The translations under genes and the position numbers were made by a program. 64,000 bases of DNA, taken from positions 1,667,023 through 1,731,022 of the forward strand of contig NZ_QBKB01000002.1 of assembly GCF_004137855.1 (NCBI RefSeq), written 5' to 3'. Of the stretch, positions 1-9,673 are shown piece after piece (position 1 is the first letter of the stretch; each line of letters opens with the position of its first letter). Under the pieces are notes generated by a model that did no database searches, had not been told where the DNA came from, and was given only the letters and a program-made list of their open reading frames with translations. Source of the DNA: Methanohalophilus profundi. GTDB taxonomy: Archaea > Halobacteriota > Methanosarcinia > Methanosarcinales > Methanosarcinaceae.

Positions 1-386
1 TCGGACAGGATATTCGCAACAACCCGTCCTCTTATATTGGCAATATCATCAAGTTCAGGGATAGTGCGGACAATATCATCTGCAGAGCACTGTGAGCTCA
101 CAGCACCGCTACGGTAGTCGATCTTACTGGCAATGGTGCCTCCTGTGGAAATAAAAACCACATTTTTAAGCCCTTTATTTTTGGTAACCTTGCCCTGTTT
201 TTCTGGCTTTTGTATATCCTTTTTAGGCTCCAGGAATGTGATCTGTGCACCATCCGGCTCTATTCCTACATTGTATCCACTGACCATCTTCAGTACAATA
301 TGGCCGGTGACACTGGGCATTACAACCCCCTCATAGGCAGTTCCGCCCTTCTCGACCCTTATCCTGTCTCCTTCCTTGTAATCCAT
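1..386 (-). CDS. gatD: Glu-tRNA(Gln) amidotransferase subunit D (GatD), N-terminal part
   Basis: The gene runs off the left edge; about 128 N-terminal codons are present, starting at the ATG at 384-386. GatD is the asparaginase-like subunit of archaeal GatDE, which releases ammonia from glutamine so that GatE can convert Glu-tRNA(Gln) to Gln-tRNA(Gln). What I see is a small beta-rich N-terminal domain beginning [20 protein letters not shown], then the asparaginase signature [19 protein letters not shown] with the catalytic Thr of the TGGTIAS motif, followed by the [19 protein letters not shown] stretch typical of GatD. It lies downstream of argH on the same strand with a short gap. Identification is firm although the catalytic C-terminal half is outside the window. 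Confidence 0.93.
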   Translation of the reverse strand, partial: MDYKEGDRIRVEKGGTAYEGVVMPSVTGHIVLKMVSGYNVGIEPDGAQITFLEPKKDIQKPEKQGKVTKNKGLKNVVFISTGGTIASKIDYRSGAVSSQCSADDIVRTIPELDDIANIRGRVVANILS

Positions 387-413
387 AATTATCCCTGCAA
401 CGAATTTATCATC

Positions 414-1892
414 TTATTTTTGCTGTATGTAATCTTCGACAATCTGCATCAGCTTTTCGTGGGAATCTGTGGTATGATTCCTGATCCTTTCAACCTCTTC
501 AGTCCACATTCCCGTTTTAATACCAAAGTTGTCGATTGAGGCTTTCATGGCTTCTGGTGCAGGTCCTCCAGTGACCTTTCTCTTCTGTATGTTGAGCATA
601 GGGTCCAGAGCCTGTTTTACCATATCCTCATTCAATCCCTTTTCTGTCAGGCTTTCCCCGAGGACCGTTTGCCCCACCGCTTCTATATCTTCCAGGGTTG
701 GTTCGACATCTTCTTTTGCCAGGACCCCCACAATCTGGTGTGCGGTCCTGAAAGGTACCCCGCATTCCCTGACCAGGGTGTCGGCAAGTTCGGTGGCTGT
801 AGTAAATCCGGTTGAAGCCTGCACTTTCATGTTATTCTTATTAACTTTCATACTATCCAGCATGCCTGCCATGATCCTCACCGAGGCACGTGTGTTTTCC
901 ACGGATTTCCAGATATGGGGACTGGCATCCTGCATATCCCTGTTATAACTCATCGGCAGGGATTTGCAGACAGTTAGTAATGACATCAGGCTTCCCACAG
1001 CAATCCCGCTTTTGCCTCTCACAAGCTCTGCAGTATCAGGATTCTTTTTCTGTGGCATTATTGATGAGGTGGATGCGTACTGGTCGGATAATTCAATAAA
1101 ACCGAATTCTGTAGAAGACCACAGGACCAGTTCCTCTGATATCCTGCTCATCTCGATCATAATGTTTGCAAGTACAGAAGCCGTTTCCAGCAGGAAATCC
1201 CGGCCACTGACTGCATCCATGGAATTTTGCATTACTTCTTCAAACCCGAGCAACTCTGCAGTCCTGCTCCTGTCAATCGGAAAACCCGTGGAAGCAAAAG
1301 CCGCAGCTCCGAGGGGACAGCGGTTGATCCTGTCAAGACATCCAAGTATCCTTTCCACATCTCTTCCCAGGCTTTCAGCGTGGCCCATGATGTGGTGGGC
1401 CAGTGTGGTAGGTTGGGCATGCTGCAGGTGTGTATATCCCGGCATGATGGTATCATGGTTCTCAGATGCAATTTTTGCCATAGTGTTAACAAGCTGCAAC
1501 ATCTCTTCTGCCAGTTCCAGTACTTCTTTGCGCAGTCTCAGGCGGATACAGGTGGCCACTTCATCATTGCGGGAGCGACCGGAATGCATCCTTCCACCTA
1601 CGTCTTCTCCTGCCATATCAATAAGCCTGGCTTCCAGGGATATATGTATATCTTCGTAACTATGATCAAGGGAATCAATTCCCTCTTCACGGATGCGTTT
1701 CAATCCGTCCAGGATTTTGGCACAATCATCTGCGGGGATGATTCCCTGCTCTTTCAGCATGGCCGTGTGGGCAAAATCCACCAGGACATCAGAATCAAAT
1801 ATCCATTTATCGTCTTCCATTGATGAAGTATAACGCATTATTTCTTCGTCAGGGAGAGAATCAAGGCGTCCTCTTCGTAAAATATCACTCAT
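414..1892 (-). CDS. argH: Argininosuccinate lyase
   Basis: 492 residues, full length for the family. It cleaves argininosuccinate to arginine and fumarate, the last step of arginine synthesis, in the cytosol. The fumarase/aspartase superfamily signature is visible as SSIMPQKKNPDTAEL, with the GRSRNDEVATCIRLRLR and GYTHLQHAQPTT blocks upstream. The ATG at 1892 is preceded by a GAGGAAT ribosome-binding site, and an AT-rich TATA-like element (TTTAAATT on the minus strand) lies near 1913-1920. It follows a sensor kinase on the same strand but the roughly 130-base gap suggests its own promoter. Confidence 0.96.
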   Translation of the reverse strand: MSDILRRGRLDSLPDEEIMRYTSSMEDDKWIFDSDVLVDFAHTAMLKEQGIIPADDCAKILDGLKRIREEGIDSLDHSYEDIHISLEARLIDMAGEDVGGRMHSGRSRNDEVATCIRLRLRKEVLELAEEMLQLVNTMAKIASENHDTIMPGYTHLQHAQPTTLAHHIMGHAESLGRDVERILGCLDRINRCPLGAAAFASTGFPIDRSRTAELLGFEEVMQNSMDAVSGRDFLLETASVLANIMIEMSRISEELVLWSSTEFGFIELSDQYASTSSIMPQKKNPDTAELVRGKSGIAVGSLMSLLTVCKSLPMSYNRDMQDASPHIWKSVENTRASVRIMAGMLDSMKVNKNNMKVQASTGFTTATELADTLVRECGVPFRTAHQIVGVLAKEDVEPTLEDIEAVGQTVLGESLTEKGLNEDMVKQALDPMLNIQKRKVTGGPAPEAMKASIDNFGIKTGMWTEEVERIRNHTTDSHEKLMQIVEDYIQQK

Positions 1893-2020
1893 GATTATTC
1901 CTCAAATGAACAAATTTAAAGGGCCTGCACTCACGAAAAGTGATTTAGCGGGACTTTCTGACTGCCCTTTTATTCAAGGTCTTATCAAATAAAAGTAGCT
2001 GTTTTGATTAATGTAATTCT

Positions 2021-4822
2021 TTATTTTTCGGCTACAGGAAGTTTAATATGCACTTCTGTTCCCTTTCCTTTACCTTCACTTTCCATCCAGATTTCTCCAT
2101 CGTGTGCCTCTACTATGGTTTTGGAGATATAGAGGCCAAGTCCGGTACCACCGTATTTACGTTTCTGGGAAGAATCTATCTGATAAAATCTCTGGAATAA
2201 ATTGTCTATCATATCTTTCGGTATGCCAATTCCCGTATCTTTGATATTGATATGTATGTATTCATCTTCTTTGTTTGCAAAGATAGTAATTGAACCGCCC
2301 TTTGGAGTGAATTTGATAGAATTATCTATTATATTGGTAAACATATCGGTAAGTTTGTCCCGGTCTCCTTTTATTTGAGGAAGGTCCGGTTCGATTTTCT
2401 TAATCATTTCCAGATTTTTCTCTTCTGTCTGGATCTGCAGGTCCTCTATAATCTGATCTGTCAGTTCGGATATATTCAAGGTTTCAAAATCATACTGAAC
2501 AGTGCCTGCCTGTGTGCGACTGAGATATAGCAGTGAATCCACGAGTCTCTGCAGCCTTTTTGTATTACGCATCACGGTTTCTTCTGCATGTTTCTGTTCT
2601 TCTCCAAGTTCTCCGAGGCTGCCGTCATTTAGAAGTTCTGTATAACCTATGATCGATGTGAGGGGTGTTTTCAATTCATGACTCACATTGGAAAGAAACT
2701 CATCTTTCATTTTATCCAGCGACTTCAATTCCTCATTTGCCTTTGACAGGTCTTGTGCATATTTCCTGAGTTCTTCTTCGGCCCTTTTACGTTCGGTAAT
2801 ATCACGGGCCACAACCAGTATTGTAGGTTTATCATTGTATTCTATCATACGGGCACTGATTTCTACAGGAATTGTAGTGTCATCCTTGCGTCTGTATGTT
2901 GCCTCAAAGATGGCATGCCCTTTTTCTTTGACCTCTTTGATCCTTTGGGGTATCTCTTCCATAGAAAGGCCAGTGTTTATGTTCTTTGTCTTCATGCGGA
3001 GCAATTCATCCCTGCTGTAACCCGTGGTTTCACAGGCCGCCTTATTAACTTCCATGATGTTGCCTTTAAGGTCATGCACAAAGATTGCATCATTGGTACT
3101 GGCAAAAATTGTGCGGAACTTATCTTCTGATTTTTCAAGTTCCTTTTCAGTTTTGCGGCGCTGTACAATTCTCCACATTCCCTGCATGAGGAGGGTAAGC
3201 TGTCTTACATCAGAACTGTCATAATTTTCAATCTTATTCCCCACCCCGGCAAGGGCTACAATCTTCCCTCGCTCAAAAATTGGTACATCCATATGGCGAA
3301 TCAGTTCCACATGTTCCTTTGGGTATCCGCCCTTCCTGGGATGTGGTTTTTTGTAATCATTATTTATAAATGGTCGTCTTTGTCGTATACTTTCTCCCCA
3401 GAGTCCCACATCTTCGATCTTGTATTCTACCTTCTTGTCCTTAATTTTACAACGATTCATTGGGGTATCGGACCAGGATTTCAATTGAATGGTATCTGTA
3501 TCTTCATCCACAAATGCGAGATAGCCAATCTTGCTTTCTGTAAGTCGCACTCCTTCAGCTCTTGCAAAATCGATGAGTTCTTCCAGGGAAGCCTCTGTCA
3601 TCTGGTTAAGTTTTACAAGGGTTTCCAGGCGCGATTCATCCAGGTGAAGAGCTTCTTCTGCCTTCATGCGGTCACTGATATCTTCAACAATCCCGACCCC
3701 TCCCAACAACTCGCCATCTTCTGATATGTAGGGGCTGTAGTCTGCTTTTATGGGTGTTGCCTTTTTGCCTGTGGTGGAATGATACTTTCCTTCATAATGG
3801 CCGGAGCGTCTCTGGAATACTGCTTTTACGGCGTCATACATCTTTTTGTCTTTTAAATCTTTAAGCATGTTGAAACCGATTATTTGGTCTCTGGTCACCT
3901 CGAGAATATGCATTATATTCTCATTGCAGTGGGTTATCACACCATTTTCATCGAAATGGAATATTCCCAGGGGAGAATTCTCAAAGATCAATCTGTATTT
4001 CTTTTCAGATTCTCGCATAGCCTCTTCGGCCAATTTACGGTCTGTAATATCAATTATGATGCCCTGGTAGTACGAAGGTTCTCCAACTTCATCTCTTCCT
4101 ATAAAAGACCGCTCGATCACCCAGCGTATTTCTCCGGATTTGGTGAGTATGCGGTATTCCTTGGAAAAAAAGATCTTGCCTTCAATTTCATGCTCGCTGA
4201 CCTCGCTGCGTACCATGTCAAGGTCCTCGGGGTAGATTATGTCTCCATAGATAAGTTTGCCGGAAGTGAAATCTTCGGGCGTATACCCAAACTGGGAAAT
4301 GTTTCCGGATACGAATTCCACGGGCCAGTCTTTTTCTGCGGTCCACAGGAAAGCCACGACAGGACTGTTTTTATAGATTTCTTCGAGTTTCCTGTCCGAA
4401 CGGAGTCTTTTACGTAAGGTTTTCTGGCTTATCTTCTGCTCGCTAACGCTTTCTACAGTACAGATCATCCCGTCATAATTTCCTTTCTGGTCGAGTAAAG
4501 GAATCAATCTGCCTGTCTGGAAACTTAAGTTGCCGCCCTTTGTAACGATTGGCATGGTTTTGTAGGGTATGGGTTTGAGGGAATCTCTGACCCTCAGGAA
4601 CATTTCCCTGAAATGGGCTTCATCACCAACGCTGTGGCGGGAGGCAGACGTATATTGTTCTAGTTTTTTGCCTACCACTTCTTTGCTTTTGATACCGGTG
4701 ATTTCTTCCATTCCCTTGTCAAAATAGATGAAAACTTCGTCCTTGTCAACGGCCCATGTGCCTTTGCAAATAGTGTCAAGTATTCTTTCTAGAAGATTTT
4801 CCATTGTAATACCCATTGTCAT
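2021..4822 (-). CDS. Multi-PAS/GAF sensor histidine kinase
   Basis: 933 residues, no membrane segment seen, so probably a cytoplasmic sensor. Order of domains: PAS about 1-125, PAS about 145-270 (ends at DITDRKLAEEAM), PAS about 275-390 (ends at VEDISDRMKAEEAL), a GAF-like domain about 400-560 (ELIDFARAEGVRLTESKIGYLAFVD), a fourth PAS about 575-690, then HisKA with the phospho-acceptor His in NVSHELKTPLTSIIGY and a HATPase domain with N, G1 (DTGIGIPKD) and G2 (GGTGLGLYI) boxes. The signal is unknown. Its start lies only 15 bases after the stop of the metal ABC permease, so it may be cotranscribed with that transporter. The first three ATG codons (4822, 4816, 4804) are all possible; a GGGG tract fits the second best. 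Confidence 0.9.
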   Translation of the reverse strand: MTMGITMENLLERILDTICKGTWAVDKDEVFIYFDKGMEEITGIKSKEVVGKKLEQYTSASRHSVGDEAHFREMFLRVRDSLKPIPYKTMPIVTKGGNLSFQTGRLIPLLDQKGNYDGMICTVESVSEQKISQKTLRKRLRSDRKLEEIYKNSPVVAFLWTAEKDWPVEFVSGNISQFGYTPEDFTSGKLIYGDIIYPEDLDMVRSEVSEHEIEGKIFFSKEYRILTKSGEIRWVIERSFIGRDEVGEPSYYQGIIIDITDRKLAEEAMRESEKKYRLIFENSPLGIFHFDENGVITHCNENIMHILEVTRDQIIGFNMLKDLKDKKMYDAVKAVFQRRSGHYEGKYHSTTGKKATPIKADYSPYISEDGELLGGVGIVEDISDRMKAEEALHLDESRLETLVKLNQMTEASLEELIDFARAEGVRLTESKIGYLAFVDEDTDTIQLKSWSDTPMNRCKIKDKKVEYKIEDVGLWGESIRQRRPFINNDYKKPHPRKGGYPKEHVELIRHMDVPIFERGKIVALAGVGNKIENYDSSDVRQLTLLMQGMWRIVQRRKTEKELEKSEDKFRTIFASTNDAIFVHDLKGNIMEVNKAACETTGYSRDELLRMKTKNINTGLSMEEIPQRIKEVKEKGHAIFEATYRRKDDTTIPVEISARMIEYNDKPTILVVARDITERKRAEEELRKYAQDLSKANEELKSLDKMKDEFLSNVSHELKTPLTSIIGYTELLNDGSLGELGEEQKHAEETVMRNTKRLQRLVDSLLYLSRTQAGTVQYDFETLNISELTDQIIEDLQIQTEEKNLEMIKKIEPDLPQIKGDRDKLTDMFTNIIDNSIKFTPKGGSITIFANKEDEYIHINIKDTGIGIPKDMIDNLFQRFYQIDSSQKRKYGGTGLGLYISKTIVEAHDGEIWMESEGKGKGTEVHIKLPVAEK

Positions 4823-4837
4823 ATCCCCATAAGAAGA

Positions 4838-5698
4838 TTACAATATTTGATATCTGACTGATTCAATTAATATTTTATCATTAATCTTATGCGGTTTTTT
4901 TATTTTTTCCCTTGAATGGGAATGCAGCATATAACCGGCTGCCATTGTTAGTATTATAGTGGCTCCGGAAGGTATGTTTAAGTAGTAGGATAAAAACAGG
5001 CCTATAAAGGTAAATACCGTGCCGAATATAACAGCAAGCATCATCATCCTGTCAAGTTTATCTGTAAATTCACGGCTCAATGACGCCGGTATTGTTAACA
5101 GGGCGATAACAAGGATCAATCCTACAACTCTGATCATGACTATTATGGTAAGGGCTATCAGGCAAAGCATGTACAGACTCAGCTTTTCAACCGGCAGTCC
5201 TGAAACCTGTGCAAATTCTTCATCAAAACTTATGGCCATGAATTCTTTGTAAAGCAGATAGACACTTGCAATGATCAGGATATCAATTACTAGCATCAAA
5301 TAGATATCATTTATAGGGACTGTCAGTATATTACCAAAAAGGTAGGTCATAAGATCCGGTGCATATCCTGGTGTAAGGCCTATGAATAAGACTCCCAGTG
5401 CCATTCCTACAGACCATAGTATTCCGATTACGGTATCTTCGGCTATATTGGTACGTCTGTTGGCAAGGCCTATTACCAGTGCAGAAAGCAGGCTGAAAGG
5501 CAGGACACTGAAAAGTGGATTCATTCCCAGGTAATAACCCAGGCCAATACCGCCAAAAGAGGCATGTGCAATCCCACCGCTTATAAAAACGATTTTCCTG
5601 ACAACCACATATACCCCGATAATCCCACATGCTATGCTGGCCATCAAGCCCGCAACGATAGCATTTTGCATGAATGTGTATTGTAAGATATCCAGCAT
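4838..5698 (-). CDS. Metal ABC transporter permease (ZnuB/MntB family)
   Basis: About 286 residues with eight or nine hydrophobic segments. It forms the membrane channel of a zinc or manganese uptake ABC transporter. Family blocks seen: the N-terminal VAGLMASIACGIIGVYVVVRK, the GGIAHASFGGIGLGYYLG motif and RVVGLILVIALLTIPA. A longer frame extends upstream to 5767, but that would overlap the ATPase gene; the ATG at 5698 has an AGGAGATTG ribosome-binding site at good spacing, so I use it. It is third in the order binding protein, ATPase, permease, with 11 bases between the ATPase stop and this start. Confidence 0.9.
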   Translation of the reverse strand: MLDILQYTFMQNAIVAGLMASIACGIIGVYVVVRKIVFISGGIAHASFGGIGLGYYLGMNPLFSVLPFSLLSALVIGLANRRTNIAEDTVIGILWSVGMALGVLFIGLTPGYAPDLMTYLFGNILTVPINDIYLMLVIDILIIASVYLLYKEFMAISFDEEFAQVSGLPVEKLSLYMLCLIALTIIVMIRVVGLILVIALLTIPASLSREFTDKLDRMMMLAVIFGTVFTFIGLFLSYYLNIPSGATIILTMAAGYMLHSHSREKIKKPHKINDKILIESVRYQIL

Positions 5699-5709
5699 GT
5701 TCAATCTCC

Positions 5710-6477
5710 TTAATGGGCTTTCAATACCCTGTGGGGTACACCATGTGCTATCATTTCTACGGGACACCCATAGGCTTCTTCAAGGTCTTCGGGTTTCAAT
5801 TCTTTACTACCGTGATAGTAAAGTTTCTGGTTCAGGCAAGCCACTTTATCAACATATATCGAGACCGCACTTATATCGTGGGTGGCCATAATGATTGTTA
5901 TATGGGATTTGAGTTCTTCAAGCATTTCGTAGAACTCCTTTTGCATAGTTGTATCTATTCCTGCCACAGGTTCATCGAGAAGTAACAATTTTGGCTCCGA
6001 TGCGAGCGCCCGGGCTATGAAAACCCTTTGTCTCTGCCCGCCAGAAAGTTCGGCAATATGACGATCCCTGTATTCATACATTTTGACCTTTTCTAGGGAT
6101 TCCTTCACCACTTTCCTGTCATTGGGATTGTACTTCCTGAAAAGGGATGTCTTTCCAATGCGTCCCATCATAACAACATCCCATACATTGATCGGAAAAT
6201 CCAGTCTTGATGCACTGTGCTGGGGAACATAACCTACAATCTTCCTTGCCTCCTTCGGTTTTTTACCGAATATACGCACATCGCCTCTGTCTGGTTCTAT
6301 CAGGCCCAGAATTACTTTTAATAAAGTACTTTTTCCCCCGCCGTTAGGTCCAATGATTCCCAGAAAAGTTCTTTCCTGCAAGTCAAGGTTAACCTCTTTG
6401 AGGGCAGGCACATCGTGGTAATACGACCACACATCTTTAATTTCCACTGCATATTGGTGGTTATTTAAGTCCTTCAC
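5710..6477 (-). CDS. Metal ABC transporter ATP-binding protein (ZnuC/MntA family)
   Basis: ATPase subunit that drives zinc or manganese import. Walker A GPNGGGKSTLLK, signature ELSGGQRQRVFIARAL and Walker B LLLLDEPVAGID are all present, followed by the switch His in TIIMATHD. I prefer the GTG at 6477 (CCGAGG upstream; protein begins VKDLNNHQYAVEIKDVW) over the ATG at 6525, because the extra 16 residues lack family similarity and would lie wholly inside the binding-protein gene. With the GTG start the two genes still overlap by 17 bases, indicating translational coupling. About 255 residues. Confidence 0.9.
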   Translation of the reverse strand: MKDLNNHQYAVEIKDVWSYYHDVPALKEVNLDLQERTFLGIIGPNGGGKSTLLKVILGLIEPDRGDVRIFGKKPKEARKIVGYVPQHSASRLDFPINVWDVVMMGRIGKTSLFRKYNPNDRKVVKESLEKVKMYEYRDRHIAELSGGQRQRVFIARALASEPKLLLLDEPVAGIDTTMQKEFYEMLEELKSHITIIMATHDISAVSIYVDKVACLNQKLYYHGSKELKPEDLEEAYGCPVEMIAHGVPHRVLKAH

Positions 6478-7324
6478 GGAATGCCTCGGATACTTTATAC
6501 ATATTGTCTGTATAATTGCGTGCAAGTGGGTCCACTTTTACAACTTTGCCGTCAATTTCTTCTGCAACGGCTTCTGCACTCTGTGTACTGAATTGGGCCT
6601 GCACAAAGATAACAGTTATGTTTTCCTGCTTTGCAAAAGTTATGATCTCGCTGAGCTGTCTGGCACTTGCTTCCTTTCCTTCGGTTTCGATGGGTACCAT
6701 ATTAAGGTCGTACCTTTCTGCAAAGTATCCCCATGCAGGATGATAGACCATGAAACTATTCCCTGCCTTGTTTTCAAGTGTTTCCTGGATTTCCCTGTCA
6801 AGTGATTTAAGTTCCTCGGTGTAGGAATCCCGGTTTTGTGTATATGTTTCTTCGTTTGACGGATCAACCTCTGTCAGGGCTTTGTATATATTATCGACCA
6901 TTATAATTGCATTATTGGGATCATTCCATACATGAGGGTCCATTCCTTCTCCCATTGGCCTCAGATCAATTCCCTTGGAAGAATTCACAAGTAACATATC
7001 TTCATTTATGTCCTTTATTTTTTCCAGCCACACTTTTTCAAAAGGTAATCCGGAACCAACTTTTACGTATATTTCCGCTTTGCTGAGTTCTTTCAGCTGA
7101 CTTGAAGTTGGTTCATAGGTTGCAGGACTTCCACCTGGGGGAATCATCACAATTGTTTCAACATGTTCTCCACCGACCTTTTCCACAAATTCAGCCTGGG
7201 GGAGTATGCTTACAATAACTGTTATTTTCTCCGGCTTGTCTGAACTGTTTTCCTCCATACAACCTGAAGTAGCAACTATGGCCATTATTAATATAAGCAA
7301 AAATACATTTTGGTATATAACCAA
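6461..7324 (-). CDS. Metal ABC transporter substrate-binding lipoprotein (ZnuA/TroA family)
   Basis: 287 residues with a signal peptide ending in a lipobox (ATSGC), so it is anchored outside the membrane. It captures the metal ion for the permease and ATPase encoded next. Family blocks: VSILPQAEFVEKVGG, GGSPATYEPTSSQLKELSKA, MDPHVWNDPNN and VYHPAWGYFAERY. The His in DPHVW and the His in YHPAW are two of the metal ligands of ZnuA/TroA proteins; the position of the first ligand His, normally in a P-H-x-Y-E-P motif, reads P-A-T-Y-E-P here. There is no His-rich loop. Zinc versus manganese cannot be decided from sequence. A palindromic ATTTATAAAT near 7379-7388 probably holds the TATA box. Confidence 0.9.
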   Translation of the reverse strand: MVIYQNVFLLILIMAIVATSGCMEENSSDKPEKITVIVSILPQAEFVEKVGGEHVETIVMIPPGGSPATYEPTSSQLKELSKAEIYVKVGSGLPFEKVWLEKIKDINEDMLLVNSSKGIDLRPMGEGMDPHVWNDPNNAIIMVDNIYKALTEVDPSNEETYTQNRDSYTEELKSLDREIQETLENKAGNSFMVYHPAWGYFAERYDLNMVPIETEGKEASARQLSEIITFAKQENITVIFVQAQFSTQSAEAVAEEIDGKVVKVDPLARNYTDNMYKVSEAFREGLK

Positions 7325-7580
7325 AAACAGGATTTTCTAAAGATATTTTTCATATCATTTCACCCCTATAACATGGTTTATTTATAAATAATTCTAATTT
7401 CTTATTACATAATGTGTTTTAGTGTTTAAATTCTTCGGCATTTTGGTACTAATCAAAAAATCTATTTCTAAATTGTTATGGATGCACCGCAACGTTTATA
7501 CTTCCACTGTTGGGAAAATGACTACAATACAATTCCAACACAAAAAGAATATTTATACATCTATCGTTATACACTTCACC

Positions 7581-8378
7581 ATGGTTAATAATGTCTGGCG
7601 TATTGCCCTGTTGAGCATTCTGCTATTTCTTGCTTTATCAGGCTGCACCGCAACAACGGATGAAACCTATGTTTCCAATAATGATGTTCTTTTCCAGACA
7701 TCTACAATTGACTCTTTAATTGCCGGTTCCTATGATGGAACTATGCAGGTTTGCGATCTCAAAGAACAGGGTGATGTTGGATTAGGTACATTTGACCGAC
7801 TGAATGGTGAAATGATTGTTATGGACGGTGAAGTTTACCAGGCAAAATCAGATGGACATATTTATCAGGTAAATGATACGACTACCACTCCCTTTGCTGC
7901 AGTGACTTTTTTTGAAGCAGATGATATCATTATAATTGGGTCTGGTGCAGATTATGCGTCTCTCCAATCCATCATTAAAGAAACTGTTCCCGGCCCCAAT
8001 CTCATGTATGCATTGAAAATAGAGGGAACATTTGAAAACATAAGTATACGAAGTGTACCTGCCCAGAGTAAGCCCTATCGGCCTCTACTTGATGTGGTAG
8101 CAGAAGAGGAAGCTGTGTATCATCATGAAAGCATAAATGGTACTATGGTGGGGTTCTTGCTTCCTTATTATATTGAGAATATCAATGTGCCGGGTTATCA
8201 TTTCCACTTCATAGATGCAAACCGAACAATCGGAGGCCATGTGCTTGCATGTAATCTGACCTCTGGCACTGTTGAACTGGATTATACATACGATTTCACC
8301 CTGTCAATTCCTGAATCATCGTCGTTCTCTGATGCATCACCCGGGAATAAAGATGTCCTTGAAGCCATTGAGCAATAA
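7581..8378 (+). CDS. Alpha-acetolactate decarboxylase with a lipoprotein signal
   Basis: 265 residues. The family decarboxylates 2-acetolactate to acetoin. The catalytic features are all present: LNGEMIVMDGEVYQ (Glu), SVPAQSKPYRPL (Arg), and the zinc ligands in GYHFHFIDANRTIGGH, that is His-x-His and a further His eleven residues on. Unlike cytosolic bacterial enzymes the protein starts with a hydrophobic signal and lipobox (LALSGC, Cys 22), so it should sit outside the membrane. The ATG at 7581 is chosen because the signal peptide begins there; the frame is open upstream to 7422. TATA-like elements occur at about 7495 and 7553. Followed by a T-rich tract at 8383-8398. Confidence 0.88.
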   Translation: MVNNVWRIALLSILLFLALSGCTATTDETYVSNNDVLFQTSTIDSLIAGSYDGTMQVCDLKEQGDVGLGTFDRLNGEMIVMDGEVYQAKSDGHIYQVNDTTTTPFAAVTFFEADDIIIIGSGADYASLQSIIKETVPGPNLMYALKIEGTFENISIRSVPAQSKPYRPLLDVVAEEEAVYHHESINGTMVGFLLPYYIENINVPGYHFHFIDANRTIGGHVLACNLTSGTVELDYTYDFTLSIPESSSFSDASPGNKDVLEAIEQ

Positions 8379-8380
8379 GT

Positions 8381-8399
8381 GACCTTTTTTCTTTTTTAC
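8381..8399 (+). terminator. T-rich terminator after the acetolactate decarboxylase
   Basis: Two runs of T on the coding strand directly after the stop codon, with no hairpin. Archaeal RNA polymerase terminates efficiently at such tracts, so this is a likely terminator. Confidence 0.5.
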
Positions 8400-8484
8400 C
8401 ACCCATGATTCTTAAATAGCTTCATTACAATATGACTACTGATACTGATATATCGAAATTTTTGATTGTAATTCAGGTGAAGCA

Positions 8485-9642
8485 ATGTACTCAGACAGAA
8501 TAAATGCACTACCACCGTATTTGTTTGCAACGATAGATGAAGCCAAAGCCAAGGTCAAAGAAAAAGGCGTGGATGTAATAGACCTTGGTGTGGGTGATCC
8601 TGATCAACCTACTCATCAGCATATCGTCGATTCCATGTGCGAGGCAGTCCGCGATCCATCAACCCACAGGTACCCATCCTATTCTGGCATGCCGGCTTTC
8701 AGGGAGGCAGCAGCCCGCTGGTGTAAGGAGACAAAGGGAATTGATATCGATCCGGCCACAGAAGCCCTCACAATGATTGGCTCCAAGGAAGGTGTAGCAC
8801 ACATCCCCCTTGCTTTCCTCAATCCCGGAGATGTAGCCCTTGTGCCTGATCCCGCATACCCGGTGTACAAGATAGGCACTCAATTTGCAGGTGGTGTACC
8901 TCATATTATGCCTCTGCTTGAGGAAAATGATTTCCTTCCGGATCTGGATTCGATTCCAAAGGATGTACTTGAGAAAACCAAACTCATGTTCATGAATTAC
9001 CCCAACAATCCGACTTCAGCCACTGCAAGCCTCAAGTTCTTTGAAGAGGTTGTGGATTTTGCCCGGGAAAATGATGTTGTGATAGTCCATGATAATGCTT
9101 ATTCCGATATGGTTTATGATGGCTATGAGGCTCCCAGTTTCCTGAGTGTTGATGGTGCGATGGACGTTGGTGTTGAATTCTATTCCCTTTCCAAGACTTA
9201 CAATATGACAGGCTGGAGGATTGCCTTTGCCGTGGGTAACAAGGATATTATCACCGGCTTTGGCAAGGTCAAGTCCAATATAGACTCCGGTGCATTCGAG
9301 GCGGTCCAGAAGGCAGGAATTACTGCACTGGACAGTTCTCAGCAGTGTGTCACAGATATGAATAATGTATACAAGCAAAGACGTGACGCCCTTTTGAAAG
9401 GTCTTGACGCGATGGGGCTTGATGTGAATCCGCCAAAGGCCACCTTCTACGTATGGGCCTGCGTTCCCGAAAAATACAGTTCAATTGACTTTTCTTCCCT
9501 CTTGCTTGAAGAAGCGGGAATTGTCGCGACTCCGGGTGTAGGTTTTGGCGACTATGGTGAAGGTTATATCAGGTTTGCTCTTACCCAGACTGTTGAACGT
9601 ATAGAAGAAGCCGTAGGAAGAATGGAAAAACTGGATTTATAA
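8485..9642 (+). CDS. dapL: LL-diaminopimelate aminotransferase
   Basis: 385 residues, usual length for DapL. It converts tetrahydrodipicolinate directly to LL-2,6-diaminopimelate using glutamate, a step in lysine synthesis in many methanogens. The fold-type I PLP enzyme signature is clear: [24 protein letters not shown] and [15 protein letters not shown], where the Lys binds PLP. The N-terminal [20 protein letters not shown] opening and [12 protein letters not shown] are typical of the DapL group. ATG at 8485 preceded by AGGTGAAGCA. A TATA-like CTTAAATAG lies near 8411-8420. Convergent with aroC. Confidence 0.92.
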   Translation: MYSDRINALPPYLFATIDEAKAKVKEKGVDVIDLGVGDPDQPTHQHIVDSMCEAVRDPSTHRYPSYSGMPAFREAAARWCKETKGIDIDPATEALTMIGSKEGVAHIPLAFLNPGDVALVPDPAYPVYKIGTQFAGGVPHIMPLLEENDFLPDLDSIPKDVLEKTKLMFMNYPNNPTSATASLKFFEEVVDFARENDVVIVHDNAYSDMVYDGYEAPSFLSVDGAMDVGVEFYSLSKTYNMTGWRIAFAVGNKDIITGFGKVKSNIDSGAFEAVQKAGITALDSSQQCVTDMNNVYKQRRDALLKGLDAMGLDVNPPKATFYVWACVPEKYSSIDFSSLLLEEAGIVATPGVGFGDYGEGYIRFALTQTVERIEEAVGRMEKLDL

Positions 9643-9673
9643 TCCTTTCCTTTCTTTTTCTTTTCATTTTTCA
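9643..9673 (+). terminator. Pyrimidine/T-rich tract between dapL and aroC
   Basis: The 21-base gap between the convergent genes dapL and aroC and the first bases of the aroC 3' end form a continuous T/C-rich run with several TTTT blocks on the plus strand, suited to ending dapL transcription. Confidence 0.45.
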
